A stretch of 13,698 nt of DNA from Verrucomicrobiota bacterium (GCA_003217965.1 QHNB01000169.1:1-13698); one strand, 5' to 3'; positions 8,220 through 13,698 are shown, counted from the stretch's first letter. Program-made: numbers and translations. Notes: generated by a model from the letters alone, not told the origin.

Positions 8220-8633
8220 TCATGCAAGCTTAATGTTCGGATGATCCAGGCTGGCTACTGCTTCGGCCTCACGTCGGAAGCGCATGAGCGTCTCATGTGA
8301 ATCACCGTGATAAGCCAGTACGCGCTTGACGGCGACGATCCGGCGGGAGTGTCGCTGGCGTGCGCGATAAATGACGCCCATCCCGCCTCGGCCGATCTCG
8401 TCAAGGATTTCGTAATTACCCAGGCGCCATTGCGTATCCGGCACATCGACTTCACCTAGTACACTTTCAAAAGCCGTTCTCGAAACCTCGCCAACGGCTT
8501 CGAGTCCCTCACGCAACAGGCAACTTACGCACACACCGGTATCGAGACGCGTGGCTGCGCCACACTTCTCGCATTTTACCGGCTTCTCATTCGTACTCGG
8601 AAACGAGTCCGAGACTTCGTCCGAATTCCTCAT
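8220..8633 (-). CDS. Kinase N-terminal fragment: zinc ribbon plus ATP-binding lobe
   Basis: A CxxC-x12-CxxC ribbon (CEKCGAATRLDTGVCVSC) opens the protein, followed by a linker and the kinase N-lobe: glycine loop GRGGMGVIYRA, the ATP-binding Lys in IVAVKRV, and the alpha-C Glu in RREAEAVASLDHPNI. The frame ends three residues later (KLA, then TGA at 8220-8222). The ATG at 8633 is preferred over an ATG at 8669 because GCGGAG lies about 10 nt upstream and it avoids overlapping the sigma gene, whose TAA is at 8639-8641. Alone, this fragment lacks the catalytic loop and cannot be an active kinase. Confidence 0.8.
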   Translation of the reverse strand: MRNSDEVSDSFPSTNEKPVKCEKCGAATRLDTGVCVSCLLREGLEAVGEVSRTAFESVLGEVDVPDTQWRLGNYEILDEIGRGGMGVIYRARQRHSRRIVAVKRVLAYHGDSHETLMRFRREAEAVASLDHPNIKLA

Positions 8634-8638
8634 CCGAG

Positions 8639-9412
8639 TTACTCCGCTGCGGCGGCGAGAGCCGCACACAGATGCCGGATCTCGTCTTCCACCTCGGCCG
8701 GGTCAGCGACCGTATGTGCGACTTGATCACGCAGCAGCCAGCGGTAGCGCTGTCGCAGGTTGTGCAGCTGTTTTTTCACCGCAGTCTCAGTCACTCCCAA
8801 TGTGGCCGAGAGATTGGTGTATGAAACTTCATCGCGTTCCGCTGTGAGGTAGCGGCTTAAACTATGGAAAAGTCGTAGCCTGCCCTTGCCTTCGCATTCC
8901 TCGCGGAGCCGTCGAAGCGCCTGTTCCACAACCGTTGCCGCCCAACGGAGGTCGAACAGCCGCTCCGCCGGCAATGAGTCGAACGCTTGAGCCGAGATGG
9001 ATAATTGGGATGGGGCTTCCGCCATCCAGTCGTCCCACGAAACAAATTCTATATCACCGCCACGTTTGCGCGCGTGTATTCTCTCAGCCGCATTATTTAG
9101 AAAATTCTCGAGCGACTTGAGCAAAAGCGAACGGAAACGGCCGCGGCTAGGATCGGCGTGCTCTAGCCAGTTACGTTCCAGCATCATCAGAAAAAAATCC
9201 TGCGTCAGATCCTGCGCGTCTTCCGTTGAATAGCCGCGTCGGCAAACAAACGAGAAGATGGGCCGCCAGTAAGTCCGGCAAAGCTCGGCCAGGGCATCGC
9301 GGACTTTTTGCTCTGTGCTGTGGGAGTTAGCAGCGGAAAGGATCACGCTCCAACAGGTGGTGACGAACACACGCGGCTCACCTCCCCGCCCCTTGCCAAC
9401 CTCCGGCTTCAT
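8639..9412 (-). CDS. ECF-like RNA polymerase sigma factor
   Basis: About 257 aa. The region-2 segment is 'ALAELCRTYWRPIFSFV' followed by GYSTEDAQDLTQDFFLMMLER; the region-4 helix-turn-helix is 'SYTNLSATLGVTETAVKKQL' followed by HNLRQRYRWLLRD. The long linker, with a KRGG and FVSWDDW stretch between, fits a lineage-specific ECF-like group that I associate with Verrucomicrobiota, Acidobacteriota and Planctomycetota. The frame is open to 9607, but the extra 65 residues are low-complexity (LLLLLPIL) and cover an inverted repeat, so I treat them as untranslated leader. The ATG at 9412 is chosen because GGAG lies 6 nt upstream; ATGs at 9427 and 9424 have no such site. It precedes the kinase by 5 bp, so the kinase may control its activity. 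It appears intact. Confidence 0.85.
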   Translation of the reverse strand: MKPEVGKGRGGEPRVFVTTCWSVILSAANSHSTEQKVRDALAELCRTYWRPIFSFVCRRGYSTEDAQDLTQDFFLMMLERNWLEHADPSRGRFRSLLLKSLENFLNNAAERIHARKRGGDIEFVSWDDWMAEAPSQLSISAQAFDSLPAERLFDLRWAATVVEQALRRLREECEGKGRLRLFHSLSRYLTAERDEVSYTNLSATLGVTETAVKKQLHNLRQRYRWLLRDQVAHTVADPAEVEDEIRHLCAALAAAAE

Positions 9413-9445
9413 TAGCGACTCCATCATTATCGTTGCGCCGTTGCT

Positions 9446-9451
9446 TTTATA
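9446..9451 (-). promoter_or_regulatory. Possible -10 element of the sigma-kinase operon
   Basis: TATAAA on the minus strand lies about 34 nt upstream of the chosen sigma start. No -35 with standard spacing is evident, so this is tentative. Confidence 0.2.
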
Positions 9452-9479
9452 CAAGCGTGATGAAGGTATTAGGATCGGC

Positions 9480-9503
9480 AAAAGTAACAACAGTGTTACT
9501 TTT
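9480..9503. promoter_or_regulatory. Perfect 10-bp inverted repeat upstream of the sigma-kinase operon
   Basis: AAAAGTAACA (9480-9489), loop ACAG, TGTTACTTTT (9494-9503). A related half-site, AAAAGAGTAACA, is at 9561-9572. The position, about 70 bp before the sigma start, suits an operator or an RNA hairpin in the leader. The AT-rich ends would also allow a bidirectional terminator reading. Confidence 0.5.
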
Positions 9504-10045
9504 TCGGCGCGGCATCCGCGGCGGGTTCCGAGAGCGGCTGATCCGTCAGGCCGGGCGGTAAAAAGAGTAACATCGCCGTCAGCTGCGACAGCGACCGCAG
9601 TGTTCATGCCGGCTGGCTGAATTGTCTGCTAATCGAAGCTACGGGCACAACATCCGGCACCGGCGTTGTCCATCCGCGATTCTTTTTCCACCTGATCGCA
9701 AGAAATTATCGACCGCTGCGGCATCCGCAGTTCCCCGAGCACACTTGCAAGATCGTTCGCCAGATCGTGCACCAAGGCTCCGCAAAGATTGAGAAGAGAA
9801 GTAAAGACCTTGCTGATCCTCCGCGGCTTGGAGGCCACACGTGGTTGTCGCACGTGGAAGCGGCAAGGATGGTGAGTTTCTCCTGCTTGCGGTCGCGCGA
9901 GAACATTAAGCGGCTGGCCGAAATTATAAGTTGGAATCAACCGCAGCTTATGCGGAGCACCTCAATAACAACCTCGCGTACATCTTGCAAAATGATTCTC
10001 TTTGATCGGTCGGCTGCCATGCGGATGGGAGCAGTCGAGTACCTC
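9504..10045. other. Region without a convincing gene
   Basis: Short overlapping reading frames of 66-103 codons exist on the minus strand (for example 9629-9940), but none has a ribosome binding site or a protein pattern I can place. The stretch contains the half-site at 9561-9572 and a small hairpin, CCGCA/TGCGG at 9941-9955, downstream of the secreted-protein gene that could help end its transcript. It probably includes the promoter of the sigma operon and some degenerate or spacer DNA. Confidence 0.4.
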
Positions 10046-10561
10046 TTATGGGCCGCTGCCGGCGGGCAGCTTCCCAGTTCCCATGTTGCGCTGCATGTTT
10101 TGGACGGCCTGAGCGCTGCCCTGATCGATATTCGCGCTTCCAGCCACTGGATTCCCATTGCTGTCCACTTCCATCCAGCCGCCTCCCATGTGGCTTCCGG
10201 TTCTCGCTGGGACCCACACGAAATGTTTCACGCTTTTCGCCGGGGAAGTCTTGAGATCGAAATCGACACGCGCGCTTGTAGCCGCGGTCTGAACTATCGC
10301 ACTGGATTTGGGGGTCCCATTTATCAATACACTGATCTTGTATATTCCAGGCGCCAGGCCCTTGTAGGCATATTTCCCGTGAGCATCAGTTGTTGTGGTA
10401 AAGTTGCCCCGCTGCTTGCCTTCGAAGCGGATTTGCGCGCCTTGGGCCGGTTTACCATCGGCTCCGCGGACCGTGCCACTCACGACGCCAGACTGGGCAA
10501 ACGTGGTGCAAATGGCGGCAATCGTCGCTAGGGCGGTGAAAGTTAGGCGTCGGTTAAACAT
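10046..10561 (-). CDS. Small secreted protein with carboxypeptidase-regulatory-like (Ig-like) domain
   Basis: 171 aa. Residues 1-22 are a clear signal peptide (MFNRRLTFTALATIAAICTTFA, cut here after FA). Residues about 26-100 match the transthyretin-like CarboxypepD regulatory fold: VSGTVRGADGKPAQGAQIRF, TTTDAHGKYAYKGLAPGIYK, and a closing strand ARVDFDL. The tail (about 105-171) contains FVWVPARTGSHMGGGWMEV and a Gly/Asn/Gln-rich end, function unknown. No catalytic site is present; such domains usually serve as stalk or binding modules on exported proteins. The ATG at 10561 has GGGAG about 8 nt upstream and overlaps the stop of a 26-codon ORF, suggesting translational coupling. It is transcribed from the promoter block at 10668-10711. 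Confidence 0.75.
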   Translation of the reverse strand: MFNRRLTFTALATIAAICTTFAQSGVVSGTVRGADGKPAQGAQIRFEGKQRGNFTTTTDAHGKYAYKGLAPGIYKISVLINGTPKSSAIVQTAATSARVDFDLKTSPAKSVKHFVWVPARTGSHMGGGWMEVDSNGNPVAGSANIDQGSAQAVQNMQRNMGTGKLPAGSGP

Positions 10562-10634
10562 AAGAGCTGCTCCCGTGCTGACTTACGACATGAAGGCCAA
10601 GTTTGACCTTCGTTTCCGTTTCTTTGTTTTTCAT
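10554..10634 (-). CDS. 26-aa leader ORF overlapping the secreted-protein gene
   Basis: ATG at 10634, TAA at 10554-10556, a Lys-rich start (MKNKETETKVK) and no hydrophobic segment. Its stop codon overlaps the ATG of the next gene within ATGTTTAA. Its ATG lies 34 nt after TAGA of the promoter block, exactly where the kelch gene starts relative to its own copy, and the surrounding 5' leader is also similar (TAAACA and TAAAA at matching positions). That alignment is the main argument that the ORF is translated. The function could be a coupling or regulatory leader; the peptide itself may be irrelevant. Confidence 0.45.
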   Translation of the reverse strand: MKNKETETKVKLGLHVVSQHGSSSYV

Positions 10635-10667
10635 GATTTTACCCTGTGTTTAGAAGACTCACCAGGA

Positions 10668-10711
10668 TCTACAGGAAACCAGAGGCGAAGTTCCCAATTA
10701 ATTTGTGTCGA
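10668..10711 (-). promoter_or_regulatory. ECF-type promoter candidate for leader ORF and secreted protein
   Basis: GGGAACTT (10688-10695), 16 nt, TAGA (10668-10671), with TTTCCTGTAGA and the AATT-rich upstream box ending in TCGACA (10706-10711). It matches the kelch copy (2468-2513) at fixed spacing, apart from a 2-nt length difference in the upstream AT box. The lack of the full CCCAAT/ATTGGG palindrome here suggests that the palindrome is not the conserved element. Confidence 0.6.
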
Positions 10712-10899
10712 TCCCGGCCGAAGCGAGAGAGAGACAATCAGAAAGCGTCAGTTCGAACCAGTGCAGCTCCGCCGGTCTGGAACCCGGCAGCGCGACCTAG
10801 GACTTAGCTAACGCGAAGCCCAAGGCGTCTACAGCGTTCAGAACCTCTGTCGAACCGGCTCAGAACAGCCACGAAGATGCGATCGGAACAAGGCGAAAA

Positions 10900-10979
10900 T
10901 GTAGCCGCGGCGCTCTGTCGCCGCGCAAGCGACACAGTCGGCGATGCCGAGAACGCCTCGACTGAGCGAGGCGGCTACA
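10900..10979. repeat. 80-bp palindromic intergenic repeat (family A, full copy)
   Basis: The left arm starts TGTAGCCGCGGCGCTCTG (10900-10920) and the right arm ends GAGCGAGGCGGCTACA (10959-10979). The 21-nt arms pair with three mismatches. Inside lie CTGTCGC/GCGACA-type pairing and GCCTCG-actgag-CGAGGC. This folds into a long structured element like the REP or palindromic repeats of soil bacteria. Confidence 0.7.
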
Positions 10980-11050
10980 GTTGCCCAATTGGCAAGGAAG
11001 CCAACGTGTGAACGTTTCATGGGCGAAAACGTTTCCCCAAACATTAAATC

Positions 11051-11078
11051 CGAAAATTGTAGCCGCGGCGCTCTGTCG
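11051..11078 (+). repeat. Second, truncated copy of family A repeat
   Basis: CGAAAAT(T)GTAGCC and onward repeats 10894-10920; GTAGCCGCGGCGCTCTGTCG is identical (10901-10920 and 11059-11078), in the same orientation. The right arm is absent, so this copy is half of the element. Confidence 0.75.
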
Positions 11079-11129
11079 AGTTGCCCGTGCCGATTGACCT
11101 AGTGCCAGTCGAGGCTCGGCCGAATTCAG

Positions 11130-12184
11130 CTAATCCAGCCAACTAAGCGGATATTTCTCGTCATCGAGCGCGAGCGCATCCTCTGTCAGTTCGAGCGTGT
11201 GCTCGGTATCGAACATAACCGCCAGCTCTTCTGTCCGCTGGGCGTTTTTGCTCGCCATGATTGTGCCCGGATGCGGCCCATGTGGAATCCCGCGCGGATG
11301 CAAGGTGATCGAAGCCGGTTCGATCCCGCGGCGCGATCCGAAATTGCCGCGCACGTAAAAAAGCACTTCGTCAGCTTCGACATTATCGTGCACCCAGGGA
11401 ATTTTCACCGCTTCGGGGTGGTAATCGAGCATGCGTGGCGCGAAAGTACAGACGACATAACCGCGAATTTCGAAAGTTTGATGAATGGGCGGCGGCTGAT
11501 GGACGGTGCCGGTGATCGGTTCGAAATCCTGTGCGTTGAAAGTGTAGGGATAAAGGTAACCATCCCACCCAACGACATCGAACGGGTGATGCGCCATAGT
11601 CACGCGCGTCCAACGCGGACCATCCTTTACTAGAATATTAACATCTTCCTCCCGATCGATCGTAATGAGTTCACTTGGCCCATGGAAATCCCGTTCACTG
11701 TAAGGTGAACCCATTTTAATCTGCCCTTCGTGATGCGCAGTTTTCCGAAAACCGTCTCCACCGTGCCGCCTCCTTTGAAGACAAAAATAATCTCATCGGC
11801 TCCGCCATTCTTATAATACTCAAATTCGCCGTAGGCCTTAGCCGGCCGCGAGCGATACGCAACCATGTCCTGGTTGAAGAGGACCGGGATACGCCCGCGA
11901 TACAGATCGCCGCGTCGTGGAATAGTTGCCGTTTTGAGGTGGTGATGCCGCAGCGGGCTATTAGTAACTTTTTTTAGCTCCTTGCACTCAAGTAGCTCAA
12001 CGTTTCGGACACGCGTAGGCGGCCGCAAATGATAACAAATTGAGTATGCCTCGTTGAAACCTTCGGTGGTGAAGACGTGCTCATAGGCGATGCCTTCATT
12101 CTTGTAGGTCGGGGCCGCGCCGTTGCGATGAAACCAGATATGATGCTTTCGCGGAATTTCGCCGAGCTTTTGATAAAACGGCAT
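11130..12184 (-). pseudogene. hmgA: Homogentisate 1,2-dioxygenase, frameshifted by internal deletion
   Basis: Opens the ring of homogentisate to maleylacetoacetate in tyrosine/phenylalanine degradation. It belongs to the shorter bacterial cupin-type form (about 380-400 aa). The start at 12184 has a strong GAGGAGG site. The first 154 residues (MPFYQKLGEIPRKHHIWF to FGKLRITKG) are in one frame; the remainder, from GQIKMGSPYSERDFHG to DDEKYPLSWLD, is in another. About 35-40 residues normally between KG and GQ are missing, at about 11721-11728. The probable iron ligands survive in the second part: His in WVHDNVEADEV, Glu of the same motif, and His in GIPHGPHPG. An internal ATG at 11714 could start only the C-terminal fragment. 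It is the second gene of the hpd-hmgA unit, 16 bp after the hpd stop. Confidence 0.88.
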
Positions 12185-12200
12185 AATCTCCTCCTCGTTC

Positions 12201-13267
12201 CTACAGGTTACCTCTTGCCTCTTGCTCCCGTTCCAGCGCTTCAAACAATGCTTTGAAGTTTCCTTTGCCGAAGCTCTTCGCAGCAGGTAGCCTTCATCAT
12301 CGCGGTCGACGAGAATGCCTAACCTTTGCAATGGCTCAAGGTCCTCATCGATATGGCCAACGCGGTCCAGAACCGTTTCGTAATAGCTCGAAGGTATTTG
12401 CAAAAATTCCAAGCCGCGTTTTTGCAGTTCGGTCACGGTAGCTACGATGTCCTTGGTCGCGATCGCGACGTGCTGGACGCCCTCCCCATGGTAAAACTCG
12501 AGATACTCCTCTACCTGCGACTTTTTCTTCCCTTCCGCTGGCTCGTTTATAGGAAACTTCACAAATCCATTTCCATTACTCATGACCTTGCTCATTAAGG
12601 CCGAGTATTCGGTGGAGATATCCTTGTCGTCAAAGGTCAGGATATTTCGAAATCCCATCACCTCCTCGTAAAATTTCACCCACGGATTCATCTGATTCCA
12701 TCCCACGTTCCCGACGCAGTGATCGACGTAGAGCAATCCGGTTTCCTTTGGTTGATAGGTCGATTCCCATTTTCGAAACCCTGGCATAAAAATGCCGTGG
12801 TAATTCTCTCTCTCGATAAAGACGTGGACGGTATCGCCGTAAGTGTGAATGCCGCTCATTATCAGCTGCCCATCGCCATCGCATAAGGTGATCGGCTCGA
12901 GATAACTCTTTCCCCCGCGCTTTGTCGTTTCTTCCCACGCCTCGGTGGCATCTTCTACTCTTAGAGCAAGTACTTTGACTCCGTCTCCGTGCTTGTAGAT
13001 GTGATCGGCAATCGGATTGTCTGGATGTACCGGCGTTGTCAGGACAAAGGTCAAATTATTCTGGCGAAGGACGTAGCTAGCCCGATCTTTCGTTCCCGTT
13101 TCTGGTCCGGCGTAGGCAAGACTTTGAAAACCGAAGGCGGTCTTGTAAAAATGTGCCGCCTGCTTGGCGTTGCCGACGTAAAATTCAATATAGTCTGTTC
13201 CTTGAAGGGGCAGAAAATCGGTTTCGGCTACGGGAGCTTTTTTCGGGGCTGCAATTGTCGTTGGCAT
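12201..13267 (-). pseudogene. hpd: 4-hydroxyphenylpyruvate dioxygenase, frameshifted by internal deletion
   Basis: Converts 4-hydroxyphenylpyruvate to homogentisate (Fe(II), tyrosine degradation). The start at 13267 (MPTTIAAPKK) begins the two vicinal-oxygen-chelate domains; upstream codons to 13417 are the intergenic repeat and are rejected. Ligands His183 (LLYVDHCVG) and His266 (GVQHVAIATKD) are present. After DDEGYLL the family's block 'QIFTKP...FFEIIQRKG' is absent and the frame shifts. The true tail (KSFGKGNFKALFEALEREQ) resumes in another frame and stops at TAG 12201-12203. The missing block of about 23 residues carries the third iron ligand, Glu, so a protein from this sequence should be inactive. 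Because of the shift, the reading frame runs on into hmgA as one 595-codon ORF (11630-13417). Confidence 0.9.
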
Positions 13268-13276
13268 AGGATTTTC

Positions 13277-13290
13277 GCGTTGATTAACGC
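13277..13290. promoter_or_regulatory. Inverted repeat at the predicted hpd transcription start
   Basis: GCGTT-GATT-AACGC (13277-13290) lies between the -10 (13297-13302) and the ATG (13267), a natural operator position for a repressor of tyrosine catabolism. Short arms make this tentative. Confidence 0.3.
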
Positions 13291-13296
13291 TCCCAA

Positions 13297-13325
13297 AATA
13301 TAAGGTCGACAATCGCCTCTCGCAA
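13297..13325 (-). promoter_or_regulatory. Sigma70-like promoter of hpd-hmgA
   Basis: TTGCGA (13320-13325) and TATATT (13297-13302) on the minus strand are separated by exactly 17 nt. The -10 matches five of six consensus bases and the -35 four of six. The expected transcript start is around 13290, about 23 nt before the ATG. The -35 directly abuts the repeat element at 13326. Confidence 0.55.
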
Positions 13326-13466
13326 GGGTAGCGCACGCGTCTCGCGTGTTGGTTTCGGCGTCTCGCCGAAACAGGCTCCCGACGAGCCCACAATTCAGCC
13401 AGAAATCTCGCACACAAGAAAAGTTCGCGATCGCGAGGACGCGCTCGCGAGACGCGTGCGCTACCC
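13326..13466. repeat. 141-bp palindromic intergenic element (family B) with tandem hairpins
   Basis: Perfect 21-bp terminal inverted arms: 13326-13346 (begins GGGTAGCGCACGCGTC) and 13446-13466 (ends GACGCGTGCGCTACCC). Inside: CACGCG-TCT-CGCGTG (13334-13348), GTTTCGGCG-TCT-CGCCGAAAC (13352-13372), GGCTC-n5-GAGCC (13374-13388), and the 12-bp palindrome TCGCGATCGCGA (13425-13436). The two left hairpins share the core GCGTCTCGC. There is no ORF of its own. It sits between the upstream gene's stop and the hpd promoter and could act as a terminator. Confidence 0.8.
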
Positions 13467-13501
13467 AGAGGTTTTTCGCAAGGATCTCGAATCTCGCGCG
13501 T

Positions 13502-13698
13502 CTATTGTTTTTCTTTCGGCGCGAGTGAGGCGACAATTTTCTCGAAGCGCGCGTCGCCGCGGAGCGGGTCCCAAAAGGGAAGCAGGCGCAATCGACCGTA
13601 GCTTAACATGATGCTGGGGTACCGTGCCGCGGTCGCGAGCTGCTCGCAGGCCAGGTTTTTCTCGCCGGTCCAGGCGCAAATGATAGAGAACAGCTGAA
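13502..13698 (-). CDS. C-terminal end of a TPR-type protein (probable kinase or TolB/TPR family), partial
   Basis: The last 65 codons, with the start beyond the right window edge; TAG at 13502-13504. The readable protein includes SIICAWTGEKNLACEQLATA, then LSYGRLRLLPFWDPLRGDAR and FEKIVASLAPKEKQ. From memory, the 'L.P.WDPLRGDPRFEKIVASLAPK' ending is typical of Verrucomicrobiota proteins that carry an N-terminal kinase or winged-helix domain, a TolB-like region and TPRs, the same general class as the kinase at 5728-8633. The N-terminal domain cannot be seen. It is upstream of hpd on the same strand but separated by the repeat element and hpd's own promoter. Confidence 0.7.
   Translation of the reverse strand, partial: QLFSIICAWTGEKNLACEQLATAARYPSIMLSYGRLRLLPFWDPLRGDARFEKIVASLAPKEKQ

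Larger units (their letters stand above)
5728..8633 (-). pseudogene. Membrane Ser/Thr protein kinase with TolB-like and TPR regions, broken in the kinase domain
   Basis: Read as one gene from the ATG at 8633: N-terminal zinc ribbon, kinase N-lobe, catalytic loop HRDLKPG, activation segment SDFGLAKW, one membrane segment, TolB-like region and TPRs. Three lesions interrupt it. (1) At about 8231 the frame after 'LDHPNI' shifts, and about 23-25 residues expected there (strands beta4-5 and hinge) are absent. (2) A TGA at 8183-8185 interrupts what otherwise reads DPRT-stop-VQLMAKVARAIEYAHSRG. (3) One extra A in GGGGAAATATT (8099-8101) separates the HRDLKPG frame from the NILLDDRGEPLVSDFG frame. The downstream 780 codons are fully open, so the damage is recent or is a sequence or assembly error. 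It follows the sigma factor gene by 5 bp, as one operon. Confidence 0.85.
10712..11129. other. Intergenic region between promoter and hmgA, repeat-rich
   Basis: No credible gene. It holds a GCCGG/CCGGC hairpin (10771-10788), the two repeat copies listed separately, TTGCC-n5-GGCAA (about 10981-10995), and AACGTTT/AAACGTT (11011-11017 and 11027-11033). Any of these could end the hmgA transcript; none has a clear U-run. Confidence 0.5.

Noticed and set aside
8221..8231. AAGCTTGCATG on the minus strand matches the start of a common cloning-vector polylinker, suggesting a chimaera
   Set aside because: The match stops after 11 bases and the same bases read as kinase-like sequence (SLHDAEST, then HPRDPRT) leading into the catalytic loop, so coincidence is more likely.
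9629..9940. 103-codon minus-strand ORF containing HDLAND, faintly like a histidine-kinase H-box
   Set aside because: Only a few residues match, no ATP-binding domain follows, and no ribosome binding site is seen; overlapping frames are equally open.
9767..10531. 254-codon plus-strand ORF
   Set aside because: It lies antisense to the secreted regulatory-domain gene, which has a signal peptide, ribosome binding site and domain match; its own product has no recognisable pattern.
10740..10800. GTTCGAACC and a nearby GC hairpin, suggestive of a tRNA T-arm
   Set aside because: The flanking bases do not pair as a 5-bp T-stem and no cloverleaf can be drawn on either strand.
13268..13417. N-terminal extension of hpd (50 extra codons)
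   Set aside because: It runs through the palindromic repeat and the promoter; the family's sequence begins only after MPTTIAAPKK.
13427..13434. GCGATCGC, the cyanobacterial HIP1 octamer
   Set aside because: It is part of a local 12-bp palindrome in a CG-rich repeat element; nothing else suggests a cyanobacterium.

Overview
The window looks like a chromosomal segment of a soil-type Verrucomicrobiota (probably Chthoniobacterales/Spartobacteria). I infer this from gene architecture, not from any search: a sigma factor followed by a zinc-ribbon Ser/Thr kinase with TolB-like and TPR regions, secreted proteins ending in paired 'IGP...LVEVY' modules, a large TonB receptor with a 'GSNIPTAEEVGP' plug start, and palindromic intergenic repeats. 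Every gene I can support lies on the minus strand, so the transcription order runs from the right edge to the left edge.

From right to left: the last 65 codons of a TPR-type protein (13502-13698); a 141-bp palindromic repeat element (13326-13466) abutting a good sigma70-like promoter; the tyrosine-catabolism pair hpd-hmgA (13267 to 11130); an approximately 500-bp intergenic stretch with two copies of a second repeat family and a promoter; a 26-codon leader ORF overlapping a small secreted regulatory-domain protein (10634 to 10046); an approximately 630-bp stretch with no convincing gene but a perfect inverted repeat; an ECF-like sigma factor (from 9412) 5 bp ahead of a membrane Ser/Thr kinase (8633 to 5728); a TonB-dependent receptor (5634-2611); a secreted kelch-propeller protein (2434-737); and folE, GTP cyclohydrolase I (679-20).

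Two things stand out. First, three genes (kinase, hpd, hmgA) each lack a short conserved internal block, in every case out of frame. In hpd the lost block should carry the third iron ligand, and the shift fuses the hpd frame to the start of hmgA. The kinase also has a TGA codon and a one-base insertion in its catalytic loop. Either tyrosine degradation and this kinase are decaying, or the assembly is wrong at three places. Second, the kelch gene and the leader ORF share a near-identical promoter block (GGGAACTT, 16 nt, TAGA) at exactly the same distance from ATG. This suggests a regulon for secreted proteins read by an alternative sigma factor.

How the genes work together: hpd and hmgA would take 4-hydroxyphenylpyruvate through homogentisate to maleylacetoacetate. 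The sigma factor and kinase form a likely signalling operon, with the TonB receptor 93 bp downstream as a possible target or member. folE is an ordinary housekeeping gene. No tRNA, rRNA, CRISPR array, transposase or phage gene was seen.
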